A DNA stretch of 34,951 nt from an uncultured Oscillospiraceae bacterium (GTDB lineage Bacteria; Bacillota; Clostridia; Oscillospirales; Acutalibacteraceae): the NCBI GenBank assembly GCA_905193225.1, contig CAJJNV010000019.1:1-34951 (forward strand), written 5' to 3'. Numbering within the stretch: the stretch's first letter is position 1; each line of letters opens with the position of its first letter. The notes beneath the pieces were generated by a model. That model ran no database searches, had not been told where the DNA came from, and was given only the letters and a program-made list of their open reading frames with translations. Of this stretch, positions 22,556-31,723 are shown in pieces. The position numbers and the translations under genes are program-made.

Positions 22556-23197
22556 ATGAATGATACGCAAAAGCTGATCGCAAAGGATCTTCTTTCCATT
22601 AAGGCGGTTTTTTTCCGTCCGGACGAGCCGTTTACCTGGGCGAGCGGAATTAAAAGTCCCGTCTATTGTGACAACCGCCTGACCCTTACGGCGCCCGAGG
22701 TCAGAAACCACGTTGAGCAGGGGCTTAAAGGTCTTATAGAACGGCATTTTCCCGATGCAGAGGTACTCATGGGCACCTCCACCGCAGGAATCGCCCATGC
22801 CGCCATAACCGCTCACCTTATGGGACTTCCTATGGGGTATGTGCGTTCGGGAAACAAGGATCACGGCCGCAAAAATCAAATTGAGGGCCGTCTTGAAAAG
22901 GGTCAGAAGGTGGTTGTTGTTGAGGACCTTATTTCCACCGGCGGAAGTGTTATCGAGGTGGTCAAGGTGCTGAAAGAGGCAGGAGCAGATGTGCTGGGCG
23001 TTGTAAGCATATTCACATACGGAATGAAAAAAGGCCTTGAACGCCTTGCGGCCGAAAATGTTGTTAATTACAGCCTGTCGAATTTTGACGCTATTGCTCA
23101 GGTCGCGGCCGAGGAAGGATATATCGCCGCCGACGATGTCAAACGGCTTATAAAATTCAGAGACAATCCTTCGGATGAAAGCTGGGCAGAAAAATGA
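22556..23197 (+). CDS. pyrE: Orotate phosphoribosyltransferase
   Basis: Joins orotate and PRPP to give OMP. 213 aa. FTWASGIKSPVYCDNR is the N-terminal orotate/PRPP-binding segment, and VVVVEDLISTGGSV is the PRPP loop with its acidic pair. The flexible loop carries YVRSGNKDHGRKNQIEG. AGGAGG nine bases before ATG 22556, 13 bases after pyrF. It overlaps pyrB by four bases. Confidence 0.96.
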   Translation: MNDTQKLIAKDLLSIKAVFFRPDEPFTWASGIKSPVYCDNRLTLTAPEVRNHVEQGLKGLIERHFPDAEVLMGTSTAGIAHAAITAHLMGLPMGYVRSGNKDHGRKNQIEGRLEKGQKVVVVEDLISTGGSVIEVVKVLKEAGADVLGVVSIFTYGMKKGLERLAAENVVNYSLSNFDAIAQVAAEEGYIAADDVKRLIKFRDNPSDESWAEK

Positions 23198-24111
23198 GAA
23201 ATATAATTAACATTCTTGATCTGTCCACCGAGGAAATAGATGCCCTTATAAAACAGGCGGCCGACATAAAGAAAGATCCTTCGAAATATAACGAGGTCTG
23301 TAAACATAAAATTTTGGCCACCCTCTTTTTTGAACCCTCCACCAGGACAAGGCTCAGCTTTGAATCGGCCATGCTGTCTTTAGGCGGAAATACCTTGGGC
23401 TTTGCCGACGCATCTTCAAGCTCGGCCACAAAGGGAGAAAGCGTTGCCGATACCATATCGGTGGTCAGCGGTTATGCCGACATCATTGCCATGCGCCATC
23501 CGAAAGAGGGCGCTCCCATTGTTGCGGCAAAGCATTCCCTTGTGCCCATCATAAACGCCGGCGACGGAGGCCACTATCACCCCACCCAAACCCTCACCGA
23601 TCTTATGACCATAAACGAGCAAAAGGGCGGATTTGATAATCTCACAATCGGATTTTGCGGCGACCTTAAATTCGGCCGAACGGTTCATTCGCTTATTGAG
23701 GCAATGTCGAGATACAAGGGCATAAAGTTTGTGCTTGTTTCCCCGCCCGAGCTTAAACTGCCCGGATTTGTCAAGCAGGAATACATCAAGGACAAGGGCA
23801 TAGAATATGTCCAGTGCACCTCCCTTGAGGATGTTATGGGCGACCTTGACATTCTTTATATGACCCGTGTGCAAAAGGAACGGTTCTTTAACGAGGAGGA
23901 TTATCTGCGGCTGCGGGACAGCTACATTCTCACCGAGCAGAAGCTTAAATACGCAAAGGGCGATATGTGCATACTTCATCCTCTGCCCAGAGTCAACGAG
24001 ATTTCTACCGCAGTCGACGGCGACAAAAGAGCCTGCTATTTCAAACAGGCCCACAACGGACGTTTTGTCAGAATGGCGCTTATAATGAAACTTTTGGGGG
24101 TGGAAAGATGA
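23194..24111 (+). CDS. pyrB: Aspartate carbamoyltransferase catalytic subunit
   Basis: Commits carbamoyl phosphate and aspartate to pyrimidine synthesis. 305 aa. FFEPSTRTRLSFE (residues 45-57) binds carbamoyl phosphate, GDGGHYHPTQTL lies in the middle, MTRVQKERF in the aspartate domain and HPLPR near the end. It should assemble with PyrI from the next gene into the regulated dodecamer. Start ATG 23194 overlaps the pyrE stop; ends overlapping pyrI in ATGA. Confidence 0.97.
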   Translation: MRNIINILDLSTEEIDALIKQAADIKKDPSKYNEVCKHKILATLFFEPSTRTRLSFESAMLSLGGNTLGFADASSSSATKGESVADTISVVSGYADIIAMRHPKEGAPIVAAKHSLVPIINAGDGGHYHPTQTLTDLMTINEQKGGFDNLTIGFCGDLKFGRTVHSLIEAMSRYKGIKFVLVSPPELKLPGFVKQEYIKDKGIEYVQCTSLEDVMGDLDILYMTRVQKERFFNEEDYLRLRDSYILTEQKLKYAKGDMCILHPLPRVNEISTAVDGDKRACYFKQAHNGRFVRMALIMKLLGVER

Positions 24112-24533
24112 ACATAGACAGCATAAAAAACGGAATAGTTATCGACCACATTTCGGCAGGAAACGGTATGAAGCTTTACGAGCTTTTGGGACTTTCCGAT
24201 CTTGACGCATCGGTCGCCATAATCAAAAACGCTCAAAGCTCCAAGCTTTCCAAAAAGGACATTATCAAGATCGATGCCGATATTAAGATCGATCTGGATG
24301 TTATCGGATATGTCGATCCCGATGCAACCGTCAACATCATAAAGGACGGTAAGCGGGTGGACAAGTTTTCGGTCAAGGCACCAAGACTTCTGAAAAATGT
24401 TATCAGGTGCAAAAATCCCCGCTGCATAACCTCCACCGAGCAGGGACTGGACAGAGTCTTCCGCCTGACCGACGAGCAAAAAAAGATCTATCGCTGCATT
24501 TACTGCGACGCAAAATACGGTTCGTCGGATTAG
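24108..24533 (+). CDS. pyrI: Aspartate carbamoyltransferase regulatory subunit
   Basis: Allosteric subunit that binds CTP/ATP and holds catalytic trimers together. 141 aa. The N-terminal nucleotide domain starts GIVIDHISAGNGMKLYELLG. The C-terminal zinc domain has Cys101, Cys106, Cys130 and Cys133 in RCKNPRC and YRCIYCDAKY. Its presence means the pathway is feedback-controlled at PyrB. Last gene of the operon; no carbamoyl phosphate synthetase or pyrR gene lies here. Confidence 0.97.
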   Translation: MNIDSIKNGIVIDHISAGNGMKLYELLGLSDLDASVAIIKNAQSSKLSKKDIIKIDADIKIDLDVIGYVDPDATVNIIKDGKRVDKFSVKAPRLLKNVIRCKNPRCITSTEQGLDRVFRLTDEQKKIYRCIYCDAKYGSSD

Positions 24534-24666
24534 TAAACGGAACGATTCGGTAAAATGTTTTTCTTGATTTTATCAAAAAACGGGAGCGTTGTTTTCGCAA
24601 AGGAATTTCAGCAAATAACAAACTCTTAAAGCTTATTTAAGTCAAACAAAATAGCTGTGGCAGTTG

Positions 24667-24695
24667 TTGACCGCCGAGGCTTTTTATGGTATAAT
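24667..24695 (+). promoter_or_regulatory. glyA promoter
   Basis: TTGACC (24667-24672), 17-bp spacer, TATAAT (24690-24695). Predicted start about 24702. Confidence 0.78.
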
Positions 24696-24701
24696 AACCT
24701 C

Positions 24702-24865
24702 GCACCGTGAGCGAAAACAAAGTATTCGACGGCTGAGAGAACACCCGGTGGCCGAAAAAAGAATTTTTTACAAAAATTCAAAACGGGAATACAGTTTGAG
24801 TCGCGCTCTGTTTTTTGTGATAAAACAACAACTTATAAAAAATCTTAATTTTCAAGGTGATTGCA
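24702..24865 (+). other. Structured leader of glyA, unassigned
   Basis: About 160 transcribed bases before glyA. It contains CGGC..CACCCGGTG..GCCG (about 24738-24766), which can form a nested stem, and a CAG..GAG-TCGCG-CTCTG hairpin followed by TTTTTTGT, which looks like a possible attenuator. I compared it by eye with tetrahydrofolate, glycine and TPP riboswitch cores and found no convincing match. Confidence 0.35.
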
Positions 24866-26104
24866 ATGAATTTTTTTGAGGAATTGAAGGATTACGACAG
24901 TGAGGTCTTTTTTGCCTGCGACAGCGAGCTTAAACGCCAGCAGGGGAATATAGAGCTTATCGCTTCGGAAAATATAGTTTCTAAGGCTGTGCTTTTGGCG
25001 GCCGGCGGAGTGCTGACCAACAAATATGCCGAAGGATATCCCGGTAAAAGATATTACGGCGGTTGTCAGTATGTCGACGTTGTGGAAAACATAGCAAGAG
25101 ACCGTGCCAAAAAGCTTTTCGGTGCCGACCATGCCAATGTTCAGCCCCACAGCGGAGCAAATGCCAACCTGGCTGTATTTTTTGCCCTGCTTTCCCCGGG
25201 AGACACCATTATGGGTATGAATCTTTCTCAGGGTGGACATCTTTCCCACGGCTCGCCGGTAAATATTTCGGGAAAATATTTTAATGTGGTGCCCTATGGG
25301 GTCGATCCGGTGACCGAAACCATCGATTACGACGAAATGGAGCGCATAGCTTTAGAGTGCCATCCGAAAATGATAGTGTCAGGTGCCAGCGCCTATTCGA
25401 GAATTATAGATTTTGCCCGCATCAGGGAAATCTGCGACAAGGTCGGAGCATATATGATGGTCGACATCGCCCATATTGCGGGACTTGTGGCGGCAGGACT
25501 CCATCCCTCTCCCGTGCCCTTTGCCGATGTGGTGACAACCACTACCCACAAGACCCTTCGCGGTCCAAGAGGGGGTATGATACTCTGCAAAGAGGAGTAT
25601 GCCAAGGCCATAGATAAGGCGGTTTTCCCCGGCGTGCAGGGAGGCCCCCTTATGCACATAATCGCCGCAAAGGCGGTGGCCCTCGGGGAGGCCCTTACCG
25701 TCGAGTTTGCCGAATATCAGAAACAGATAGTCAAAAATGCGGCCGTGCTTAGCGACGAGTTTAAAAAGCGCGGTGTAAGGATAGTATCGGGCGGAACCGA
25801 CAATCACCTTATGCTTCTCGATCTTACTAAAAACGGCATAACCGGCAAGGATCTTGAGAAAATGCTGGATGAGGTGCATATAACCGTCAACAAAAACACC
25901 ATTCCCAACGAGACCTTAAGTCCTTTTGTCACAAGCGGGGTCAGAATAGGCACTCCCGCCGTTACCTCGAGAGGATTTAAAGAGGCCGAAATGGTTAAGA
26001 TAGCCGAACTTATAAGCGACATTATCACCGACTTTGAGGGCAATAAGGAGCAGGTATTGAAGCAGGTAAACGCCCTTTGCAAAAGATTCCCCATATACGA
26101 ATAA
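24866..26104 (+). CDS. glyA: Serine hydroxymethyltransferase
   Basis: Interconverts serine + THF with glycine + methylene-THF. 412 aa PLP enzyme. IELIASENIVS at the start, TNKYAEGYPGKRYYGG, VQPHSGANAN, DIAHIAGLV and the PLP lysine Lys229 in TTTTHKTLRGPRGG. ATG 24866 has AAGGTGA ahead; a TTG nine bases upstream is less likely. It is followed 85 bases later by fhs with its own promoter. Together they manage one-carbon units for purine and thymidine synthesis. Confidence 0.97.
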   Translation: MNFFEELKDYDSEVFFACDSELKRQQGNIELIASENIVSKAVLLAAGGVLTNKYAEGYPGKRYYGGCQYVDVVENIARDRAKKLFGADHANVQPHSGANANLAVFFALLSPGDTIMGMNLSQGGHLSHGSPVNISGKYFNVVPYGVDPVTETIDYDEMERIALECHPKMIVSGASAYSRIIDFARIREICDKVGAYMMVDIAHIAGLVAAGLHPSPVPFADVVTTTTHKTLRGPRGGMILCKEEYAKAIDKAVFPGVQGGPLMHIIAAKAVALGEALTVEFAEYQKQIVKNAAVLSDEFKKRGVRIVSGGTDNHLMLLDLTKNGITGKDLEKMLDEVHITVNKNTIPNETLSPFVTSGVRIGTPAVTSRGFKEAEMVKIAELISDIITDFEGNKEQVLKQVNALCKRFPIYE

Positions 26105-26123
26105 TTGCCGCAAATAATTTTTC

Positions 26124-26152
26124 TTTACAAAAAGAGTTTTGTATTGTACAAT
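26124..26152 (+). promoter_or_regulatory. fhs promoter
   Basis: TTTACA (26124-26129), 17-bp spacer, TACAAT (26147-26152), 37 bases before the start codon. Confidence 0.65.
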
Positions 26153-26189
26153 ACCGATAACAAAAAATCGGGACGAGGTGTGTTAAGAT

Positions 26190-27860
26190 ATGCTAAGCGA
26201 CATAGAAATAGCAAACAGTTGTGAAATGCGTCCTGTCGGGGAGATAGCAAAGGCTGCGGGAATTGAGGAAAAGTATGTCGAACAATACGGCAAATATAAG
26301 GCCAAAATCGACCTTTCGGTTTTCGATAGTATAAAAAAGCCGAACGGAAAGCTTGTGCTCGTTACCGCCATAAGTCCCACACCTGCGGGAGAGGGAAAAA
26401 CCACCACCACCATAGGCCTTGCCGACGGAATGAAACGACTGGGTAAAAATGTATCGGTGGCTCTGCGCGAGCCGTCTCTCGGCCCTGTTTTCGGGATCAA
26501 GGGCGGTGCGGCCGGCGGCGGATACGCTCAGGTCGTTCCCATGGAGGACATAAATCTTCATTTCACCGGAGATTTCCACGCCATAGGCGCCGCAAACAAT
26601 CTTCTTGCCGCCATGCTTGATAATCACATACATCAGGGAAATGACCTTGGTATCGACACCCGAAAGATAACCTGGAAGCGCTGCGTTGATATGAACGACC
26701 GCCAGCTCAGAAACATTGTCGACGGACTTGGCGGAAAGGTCAACGGCGTTCCGAGAGAAGACGGATTTGACATAACCGTTGCAAGCGAAATTATGGCCGT
26801 GCTTTGCCTTTCAAGCTCTATAAGCGAGCTTAAAGAACGGCTTTCAAAAATAATAGTGGGATACACCTTCGACGACAGACCGGTCACAGCAGGCCGGCTT
26901 AATGCTCAAGGTGCTATGGCTGCCCTTTTAAAGGATGCATTAAAGCCCAATCTCGTCCAGACCCTTGAAGGCACACCTGCTTTCGTGCACGGAGGTCCTT
27001 TTGCCAATATCGCCCACGGCTGCAATTCGGTTACTGCCACAAAGCTATCCCTTGCTTTAAGCGATTATACCATCACCGAGGCGGGCTTCGGCGCAGATCT
27101 CGGTGCCGAAAAATTTTTCGACATAAAGTGCCGTATGGCGGGACTTAAACCCGATGCGGTCGTAATTGTGGCTACAGTCAGGGCATTGAAAATGCATGGC
27201 GGTCTTAAAAAAGACCAACTGGCAAATGAGAATCTGACGGCCCTTGAAAAAGGCATTCCCAACCTCCTGCGCCATATCAAAAATATTACGACGGTTTATA
27301 AGCTGCCCTGTGTTGTGGCCGTAAACCGCTTTCCTACCGACACCGACAGGGAAATAGACTTTATAATCGACAAATGCCGTTCTCTTTCGGTCAACACCGT
27401 TTTGTCCACCGTTTGGGCAGAAGGCGGAAAGGGCGGAGAGGCTCTTGCAAAAGAGGTCATAAGTCTTTGCGAACAGCAAAAGGGTAATTTTTCTTTTGCA
27501 TATGAGGACGACCTTTCGATTGCCGAAAAAATCGAGGCGGTGGCAAAGAAAATATACGGCGGCGACGGTGTTGTATTTACCGACGGGGCGAAAAAGCAGA
27601 TCAATAATCTCGAAAAACTGGGATTCTCAAACTGCCCGGTCTGTATCGCCAAGACCCAGTACAGCTTTTCCGACGACGCTTCAAAGCTTGGTGCGCCCGA
27701 GGGCTTCAGCATAACGGTCAGAAATGTTAAAGTCTCGGCCGGAGCGGGATTCATTGTCGTGCTCACCGGAAATATAATGACCATGCCGGGACTTCCCAAA
27801 AAACCGGCGGCCGAGCGCATCGACATTGACAACAGCGGAAAAATAACAGGATTATTCTGA
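26190..27860 (+). CDS. fhs: Formate--tetrahydrofolate ligase
   Basis: ATP-dependent activation of formate to 10-formyl-THF, used for purines and, in acetogens, the methyl branch of the Wood-Ljungdahl pathway. 556 aa, normal length. Motifs: ISPTPAGEGKTTTTIGL (P-loop, about residues 60-76), REPSLGPVFGIKGGAAGGGYAQV, DINLHFTGDFHAI, and the C-terminal VKVSAGAGFIVVLTGNIMTMPGLP. GAGGTG lies about 10 bases before ATG 26190. No other acetogenesis gene is nearby, so a housekeeping role is the safer reading. Confidence 0.97.
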   Translation: MLSDIEIANSCEMRPVGEIAKAAGIEEKYVEQYGKYKAKIDLSVFDSIKKPNGKLVLVTAISPTPAGEGKTTTTIGLADGMKRLGKNVSVALREPSLGPVFGIKGGAAGGGYAQVVPMEDINLHFTGDFHAIGAANNLLAAMLDNHIHQGNDLGIDTRKITWKRCVDMNDRQLRNIVDGLGGKVNGVPREDGFDITVASEIMAVLCLSSSISELKERLSKIIVGYTFDDRPVTAGRLNAQGAMAALLKDALKPNLVQTLEGTPAFVHGGPFANIAHGCNSVTATKLSLALSDYTITEAGFGADLGAEKFFDIKCRMAGLKPDAVVIVATVRALKMHGGLKKDQLANENLTALEKGIPNLLRHIKNITTVYKLPCVVAVNRFPTDTDREIDFIIDKCRSLSVNTVLSTVWAEGGKGGEALAKEVISLCEQQKGNFSFAYEDDLSIAEKIEAVAKKIYGGDGVVFTDGAKKQINNLEKLGFSNCPVCIAKTQYSFSDDASKLGAPEGFSITVRNVKVSAGAGFIVVLTGNIMTMPGLPKKPAAERIDIDNSGKITGLF

Positions 27861-27869
27861 TGATAAATT

Positions 27870-27906
27870 AAACCCGTCGGCTCACATTTGCTGATCCGTC
27901 GGGTTT
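27870..27906 (+). terminator. Probable fhs terminator
   Basis: AAACCCG.CGG (27870-27880) and CCG.CGGGTTT (27896-27906) pair around one mismatch; the T side is within the stem and only GCG follows, so strength is uncertain. Confidence 0.5.
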
Positions 27907-28066
27907 GCGATATATAAGAACGGCCGAAAGACCGTTCAAACAGCGGTCAAATGAATTGCCCAGAAAGAAATACGACCTTATTTTTGTGCTCGTCGTACAC
28001 CGGCCGCTGCGATCTGAAAACAAAGGACGGCAGGCGCCGCATCCTATAAAACGGAGGTAAAAAATT

Positions 28067-29578
28067 ATGGCTTATTATTTCAAGGATGTTTCACACACCT
28101 TCAACGAGTATCTTCTCGTACCCGGATATTCTTCGTCCGAGTGCATTCCCGACAATGTATCGCTAAAGACCCCTCTTGTCAAATTCAAAAAAGGGGAGCA
28201 GCCGGCCATTTCCATGAACATTCCTCTGACATCGGCCATAATGCAGTCGGTTTCGGGAGAAAAGCTGGCTGTGGCTCTCGCCAAGGAGGGCGGCGTGTCG
28301 TTCATTTTCGGTTCTCAGTCGATAGAATCCGAAGCAGCCATGGTAAAAAGCGCAAAGAACTTTAAGGCAGGATTTGTGGTAAGCGACAGCAATATTACCC
28401 CTGATGCAACCTTAAACGACATAATCGAGCTTAAGGAAAAAAACGGCCACTCCACCATCGCCGTAACAAGCGACGGAACGGCAAACGGAAAGCTCCTTGG
28501 TATCGTTACCTCCCGCGATTACCGCGTCAGCCGAATGAAGGGCGACGAAAAGGTATCGACCTTTATGACCCCTCTTGATAAGCTTGTTGTGGGAAGCGCC
28601 GACACCACGCTTAAAGAGGCTAATGACATCATATGGGACAATAAGCTCAATTCCCTGCCCATTGTTGACACCGACGGTTCCCTTAAATATTTTGTTTTCC
28701 GCAAGGATTACGATGCCCATAAGGACAATCCCAACGAGCTTTTGGACGAGCACAAGAGATACATTGTCGGCGCGGGAATCAATACCCGCGATTATGCCGA
28801 GCGTGTTCCCGCCCTTGTAGACGCGGGAGTGGATGTGCTTTGCATAGATTCCTCCGAGGGCTTTTCGGAATGGCAGTCTAAAACCATCGAATGGATAAGA
28901 GAGCACTACGGCGACAGCGTTAAGGTGGGCGCCGGAAATGTTGTTGACAAGGAAGGATTTTTGTTCCTTGCAAAGGCAGGTGCCGATTTCATCAAGGTAG
29001 GCATCGGCGGCGGCTCCATATGCATAACCAGAGAGACCAAGGGAATAGGACGCGGGCAGGCTACCGCCCTTATCGATGTTTGTGAGGCAAGAGACGAATA
29101 TTTCAAGGAAACGGGTATATACATTCCCGTCTGCTCGGACGGCGGAATCGTTCACGATCACCATATGACTCTTGCCCTTGCCATGGGCGCCGACTTCCTT
29201 ATGCTGGGCAGATATTTTGCCCGTTTCGACGAAAGTCCCACGAACAGAATAGCCATCAACGGGAATTATTATAAGGAATATTGGGGAGAAGGCTCCAACC
29301 GCGCGAGAAACTGGCAGAGATACGACCTTGGCGGAGATAAAAAGCTTTCCTTTGAGGAGGGCGTCGATTCCTATGTGCCTTACGCAGGAAGTCTTAAGGA
29401 CAATGTGGGCCTTTCGCTGAGAAAGGTCAAGTCCACAATGTGCAACTGCGGTGCGCTGACCATTCCCGAGCTTCAGCAAAAGGCCAAGCTTACCCTCGTA
29501 TCGTCCACCAGCATCGTCGAGGGCGGCGCCCACGATGTCATTCAAAAGGAAACCTCGGTCAGCGGACTTAACAAATAA
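28067..29578 (+). CDS. guaB: IMP dehydrogenase, Tritrichomonas-like subfamily
   Basis: Oxidises IMP to XMP with NAD+, the committed step to GMP. 503 aa. Catalytic Cys319 lies in GIGGGSICITRETKG, where most bacterial enzymes have GPGSICTTR. The flap reads EYWGEGSNRARNWQRYD with Arg418 and Tyr419. CBS-domain sequence spans about residues 100-220. From memory, the protozoan Tritrichomonas foetus enzyme is also 503 aa, uses Cys319, Arg418 and Tyr419, and shares these motifs. ACGGAGG lies about ten bases before ATG 28067. It stands alone, closed by a strong terminator. Confidence 0.95.
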   Translation: MAYYFKDVSHTFNEYLLVPGYSSSECIPDNVSLKTPLVKFKKGEQPAISMNIPLTSAIMQSVSGEKLAVALAKEGGVSFIFGSQSIESEAAMVKSAKNFKAGFVVSDSNITPDATLNDIIELKEKNGHSTIAVTSDGTANGKLLGIVTSRDYRVSRMKGDEKVSTFMTPLDKLVVGSADTTLKEANDIIWDNKLNSLPIVDTDGSLKYFVFRKDYDAHKDNPNELLDEHKRYIVGAGINTRDYAERVPALVDAGVDVLCIDSSEGFSEWQSKTIEWIREHYGDSVKVGAGNVVDKEGFLFLAKAGADFIKVGIGGGSICITRETKGIGRGQATALIDVCEARDEYFKETGIYIPVCSDGGIVHDHHMTLALAMGADFLMLGRYFARFDESPTNRIAINGNYYKEYWGEGSNRARNWQRYDLGGDKKLSFEEGVDSYVPYAGSLKDNVGLSLRKVKSTMCNCGALTIPELQQKAKLTLVSSTSIVEGGAHDVIQKETSVSGLNK

Positions 29579-29637
29579 ACAGCCGACAGCACAAGGTACG
29601 GCAGAAAAGCGGCAAAGAAGAAGCTTGTATTACATTG

Positions 29638-29683
29638 TCCGCCGTCCTTTCGGGAAATTTCCGAAAGGACGGCGGATTTTTTT
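29638..29683 (+). terminator. guaB terminator
   Basis: 16-bp GC-rich stem (29638-29653 with 29661-29676) followed by seven T. Very strong. Confidence 0.93.
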
Positions 29684-29776
29684 GCCATGGCATATGTGTT
29701 GGCGGCTTTTATAAGAACCGCTGTCGGCCTGCGGGGGTGTTCATTTCTTACGGCCGATTTGTCTTTCCAAGGCCGC

Positions 29777-29805
29777 TTGCCTTTTTTTAAGCTTTGTGAT
29801 AGTAT
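29777..29805 (+). promoter_or_regulatory. Candidate promoter of the two-component genes
   Basis: TTGCCT (29777-29782), 17-bp spacer, TAGTAT (29800-29805). Moderate match; about 105-base leader. Confidence 0.45.
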
Positions 29806-29915
29806 AGAAACGGTTAGATGAAAAGCGTGTCGGAAAAGAAAAACCGAAAAAAGACGAAAAAACACAGGAAACGCAGGAATCCGTATAGTCTTGCAGGATT
29901 TTTTTGGAGGAAAGT

Positions 29916-30587
29916 ATGTATAAGTTGTTTTTGGTCGAGGATGACGACGGCATTGCCGAGGCTGTTAAAAAGCTTGGAATGTCCTGGGGACTTGAGGTTG
30001 AAGTGTGCAGGGACTTTGCAAATGTTACCGCGCAGTTTGCCGAATTTTCTCCCCACATTGTACTGCTCGACATCGGCCTGCCTTTTTTTGACGGCTTTCA
30101 CTGGTGCAGGGAAATAAGGGCGCTTTCAAAGGTGCCGATAATTTTTATCTCTTCGGCAGGAGACAATATGAACATCGTTATGGCGGTCAATATGGGAGCC
30201 GACGATTTTGTCACAAAGCCCTTTGACGCAAGGGTGCTTATGGCTAAGGTGCAGGCCCTTCTTCGCAGGACATACGACTTTTCCGAAGGCACCGCCCTTA
30301 TCGAACACGGAGGAGCGGTGCTGAACAAAGACGACGGCAGCTTAAGCTTTAAGGGTCAAAAGATACCGCTCAGCAAAAACGAGTACCGCATACTTCTTTG
30401 CCTTATGGAAAATCGGGGCAAAACGGTCAGTCGGGAAAAGCTTATGGAACAGCTTTGGGAAACGGATCAGTTTGTGGACGAAAACACACTGACCGTTAAT
30501 GTCAACCGGCTTAGAAAAAAGCTTTCGTCCGCAGGTTTAGACAAGTTTATAACCACAAAGTTCGGTCAAGGATATATTGTGGAATGA
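29916..30587 (+). CDS. OmpR-family response regulator, BceR-like
   Basis: 223 aa. Receiver domain with acidic pocket VEDDD (9-11), phospho-acceptor Asp52 in IVLLDIGLP, and the lysine in DDFVTKPFD; then an OmpR-type winged helix ending TTKFGQGYIVE. The WCREIRALSKVPIIFISSAGDNMNIVMAVNMGADD segment is typical of BceR-type regulators. ATG 29916 has TTGGAGG five bases ahead. The kinase follows, then a Bce-type transporter, so it probably activates that transporter through the box at 31724-31737. Confidence 0.92.
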   Translation: MYKLFLVEDDDGIAEAVKKLGMSWGLEVEVCRDFANVTAQFAEFSPHIVLLDIGLPFFDGFHWCREIRALSKVPIIFISSAGDNMNIVMAVNMGADDFVTKPFDARVLMAKVQALLRRTYDFSEGTALIEHGGAVLNKDDGSLSFKGQKIPLSKNEYRILLCLMENRGKTVSREKLMEQLWETDQFVDENTLTVNVNRLRKKLSSAGLDKFITTKFGQGYIVE

Positions 30588-30688
30588 TACGCACAGTATG
30601 CAGATAATGTGTGAGGATTTGCAAAAGCCGCAAAAGAATGATATATCCGTTACGGCTACGGCAGAATAAAAACAGGGCAGGAGTTTTT

Positions 30689-31711
30689 ATGAAACTGTTT
30701 TTCAGATATTTGAAATCGAAGATATGGTCCTTAGCGGCGTTTTTTGTCTTTGTAGGTATATTTATTGCCGCACTTTTGCTTTACCACATACCTGTAAAGG
30801 CAGTTCTTTATCCTGCCTTTGTTTGCACTCTTTGCGGCTTGGGACTTTTGGCGGCGGGATTTGCAAAGCAATGGCAAAGGCACGTTTTTCTTGAAAGGGC
30901 GGCAGGTATGGCGGCGTCCGAGATAGACAGTCTCCCTGCACCGAGCGATATAGACGACGAGGATTATCAAAAGATCATTTCCTCCCTAAAGCAGCAGACG
31001 GCCGAAATGCTTTGCGATAACAAGCGAAAGCTCCGCGACACCGTAGAGTATTATACCCTTTGGGCTCACCAGATAAAAACCCCCATTGCCTCTATGAAGT
31101 TGGCTCTTGAGGGTGAGGACACGCCTCTTTCGCGAAGGCTTAATTCCGACCTTTTCAGAATAGAGCAATACGCCGAAATGGTCATGACCTATCTGCGCCT
31201 TGATTTTGAAAACACCGACTATGTTTTAAAGGAACATGACGCCGACTCTTTAATAAAAAAAGCGGTAAAGAGCTTTTCCGGAGAATTTATAAACAAGCGG
31301 TTGTCTCTTGATTACAGCCCCGTTAAAACGAGCATTGTCACCGATGAGAAGTGGTTTTGCTTTGTGCTTGAACAGCTTATTTCAAACGCCATTAAATACA
31401 CTAACGATGGCGGGGTGAAAATATATACGAAGGGCAGCGCCCTTTGCATTGAGGACAGCGGAATAGGTATTGCAAAAGAGGATCTGCCGAGGATTTTTGA
31501 GCGGGGATACACAGGTATGACCGGTCGAAACGACCGCCGCTCCAGCGGAATAGGGCTTTATCTCTGCAAAAGAATATGCAAAAATCTCAACATAGGAATA
31601 AAGGCGAGCTCAAAGGTGGGGGAGGGCTCGGTTTTTGAGCTTGACCTTAAAGAGACGATAAAGAACCGCGACTGTCAGTCGGTTGACGAGGCGGCAAATC
31701 GGCGAGACTGA
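30689..31711 (+). CDS. Intramembrane-sensing histidine kinase, BceS-like
   Basis: 340 aa. Two membrane helices close together (about 12-32 and 37-58) with almost no outside loop, the hallmark of intramembrane-sensing kinases that take their signal from a Bce-type transporter. H-box YYTLWAHQIKTPIASMKL with His127, N-box LEQLISNAIKYT, G-boxes DSGIGIAKEDLPRIF and SSGIGLYLCKRI. ATG 30689 with AGGAG five bases ahead; a longer frame from 30611 adds unconserved residues. Confidence 0.93.
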   Translation: MKLFFRYLKSKIWSLAAFFVFVGIFIAALLLYHIPVKAVLYPAFVCTLCGLGLLAAGFAKQWQRHVFLERAAGMAASEIDSLPAPSDIDDEDYQKIISSLKQQTAEMLCDNKRKLRDTVEYYTLWAHQIKTPIASMKLALEGEDTPLSRRLNSDLFRIEQYAEMVMTYLRLDFENTDYVLKEHDADSLIKKAVKSFSGEFINKRLSLDYSPVKTSIVTDEKWFCFVLEQLISNAIKYTNDGGVKIYTKGSALCIEDSGIGIAKEDLPRIFERGYTGMTGRNDRRSSGIGLYLCKRICKNLNIGIKASSKVGEGSVFELDLKETIKNRDCQSVDEAANRRD

Positions 31712-31723
31712 AAAACAGAGAAC

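Noticed and set aside
24702..24865. TPP, tetrahydrofolate or glycine riboswitch
   Set aside because: Only isolated words such as CTGAGAGA match; the conserved cores and their spacing are missing.
28412..29545. 377-codon minus-strand frame opposite guaB
   Set aside because: Antisense shadow of a strongly conserved gene; no independent motif.
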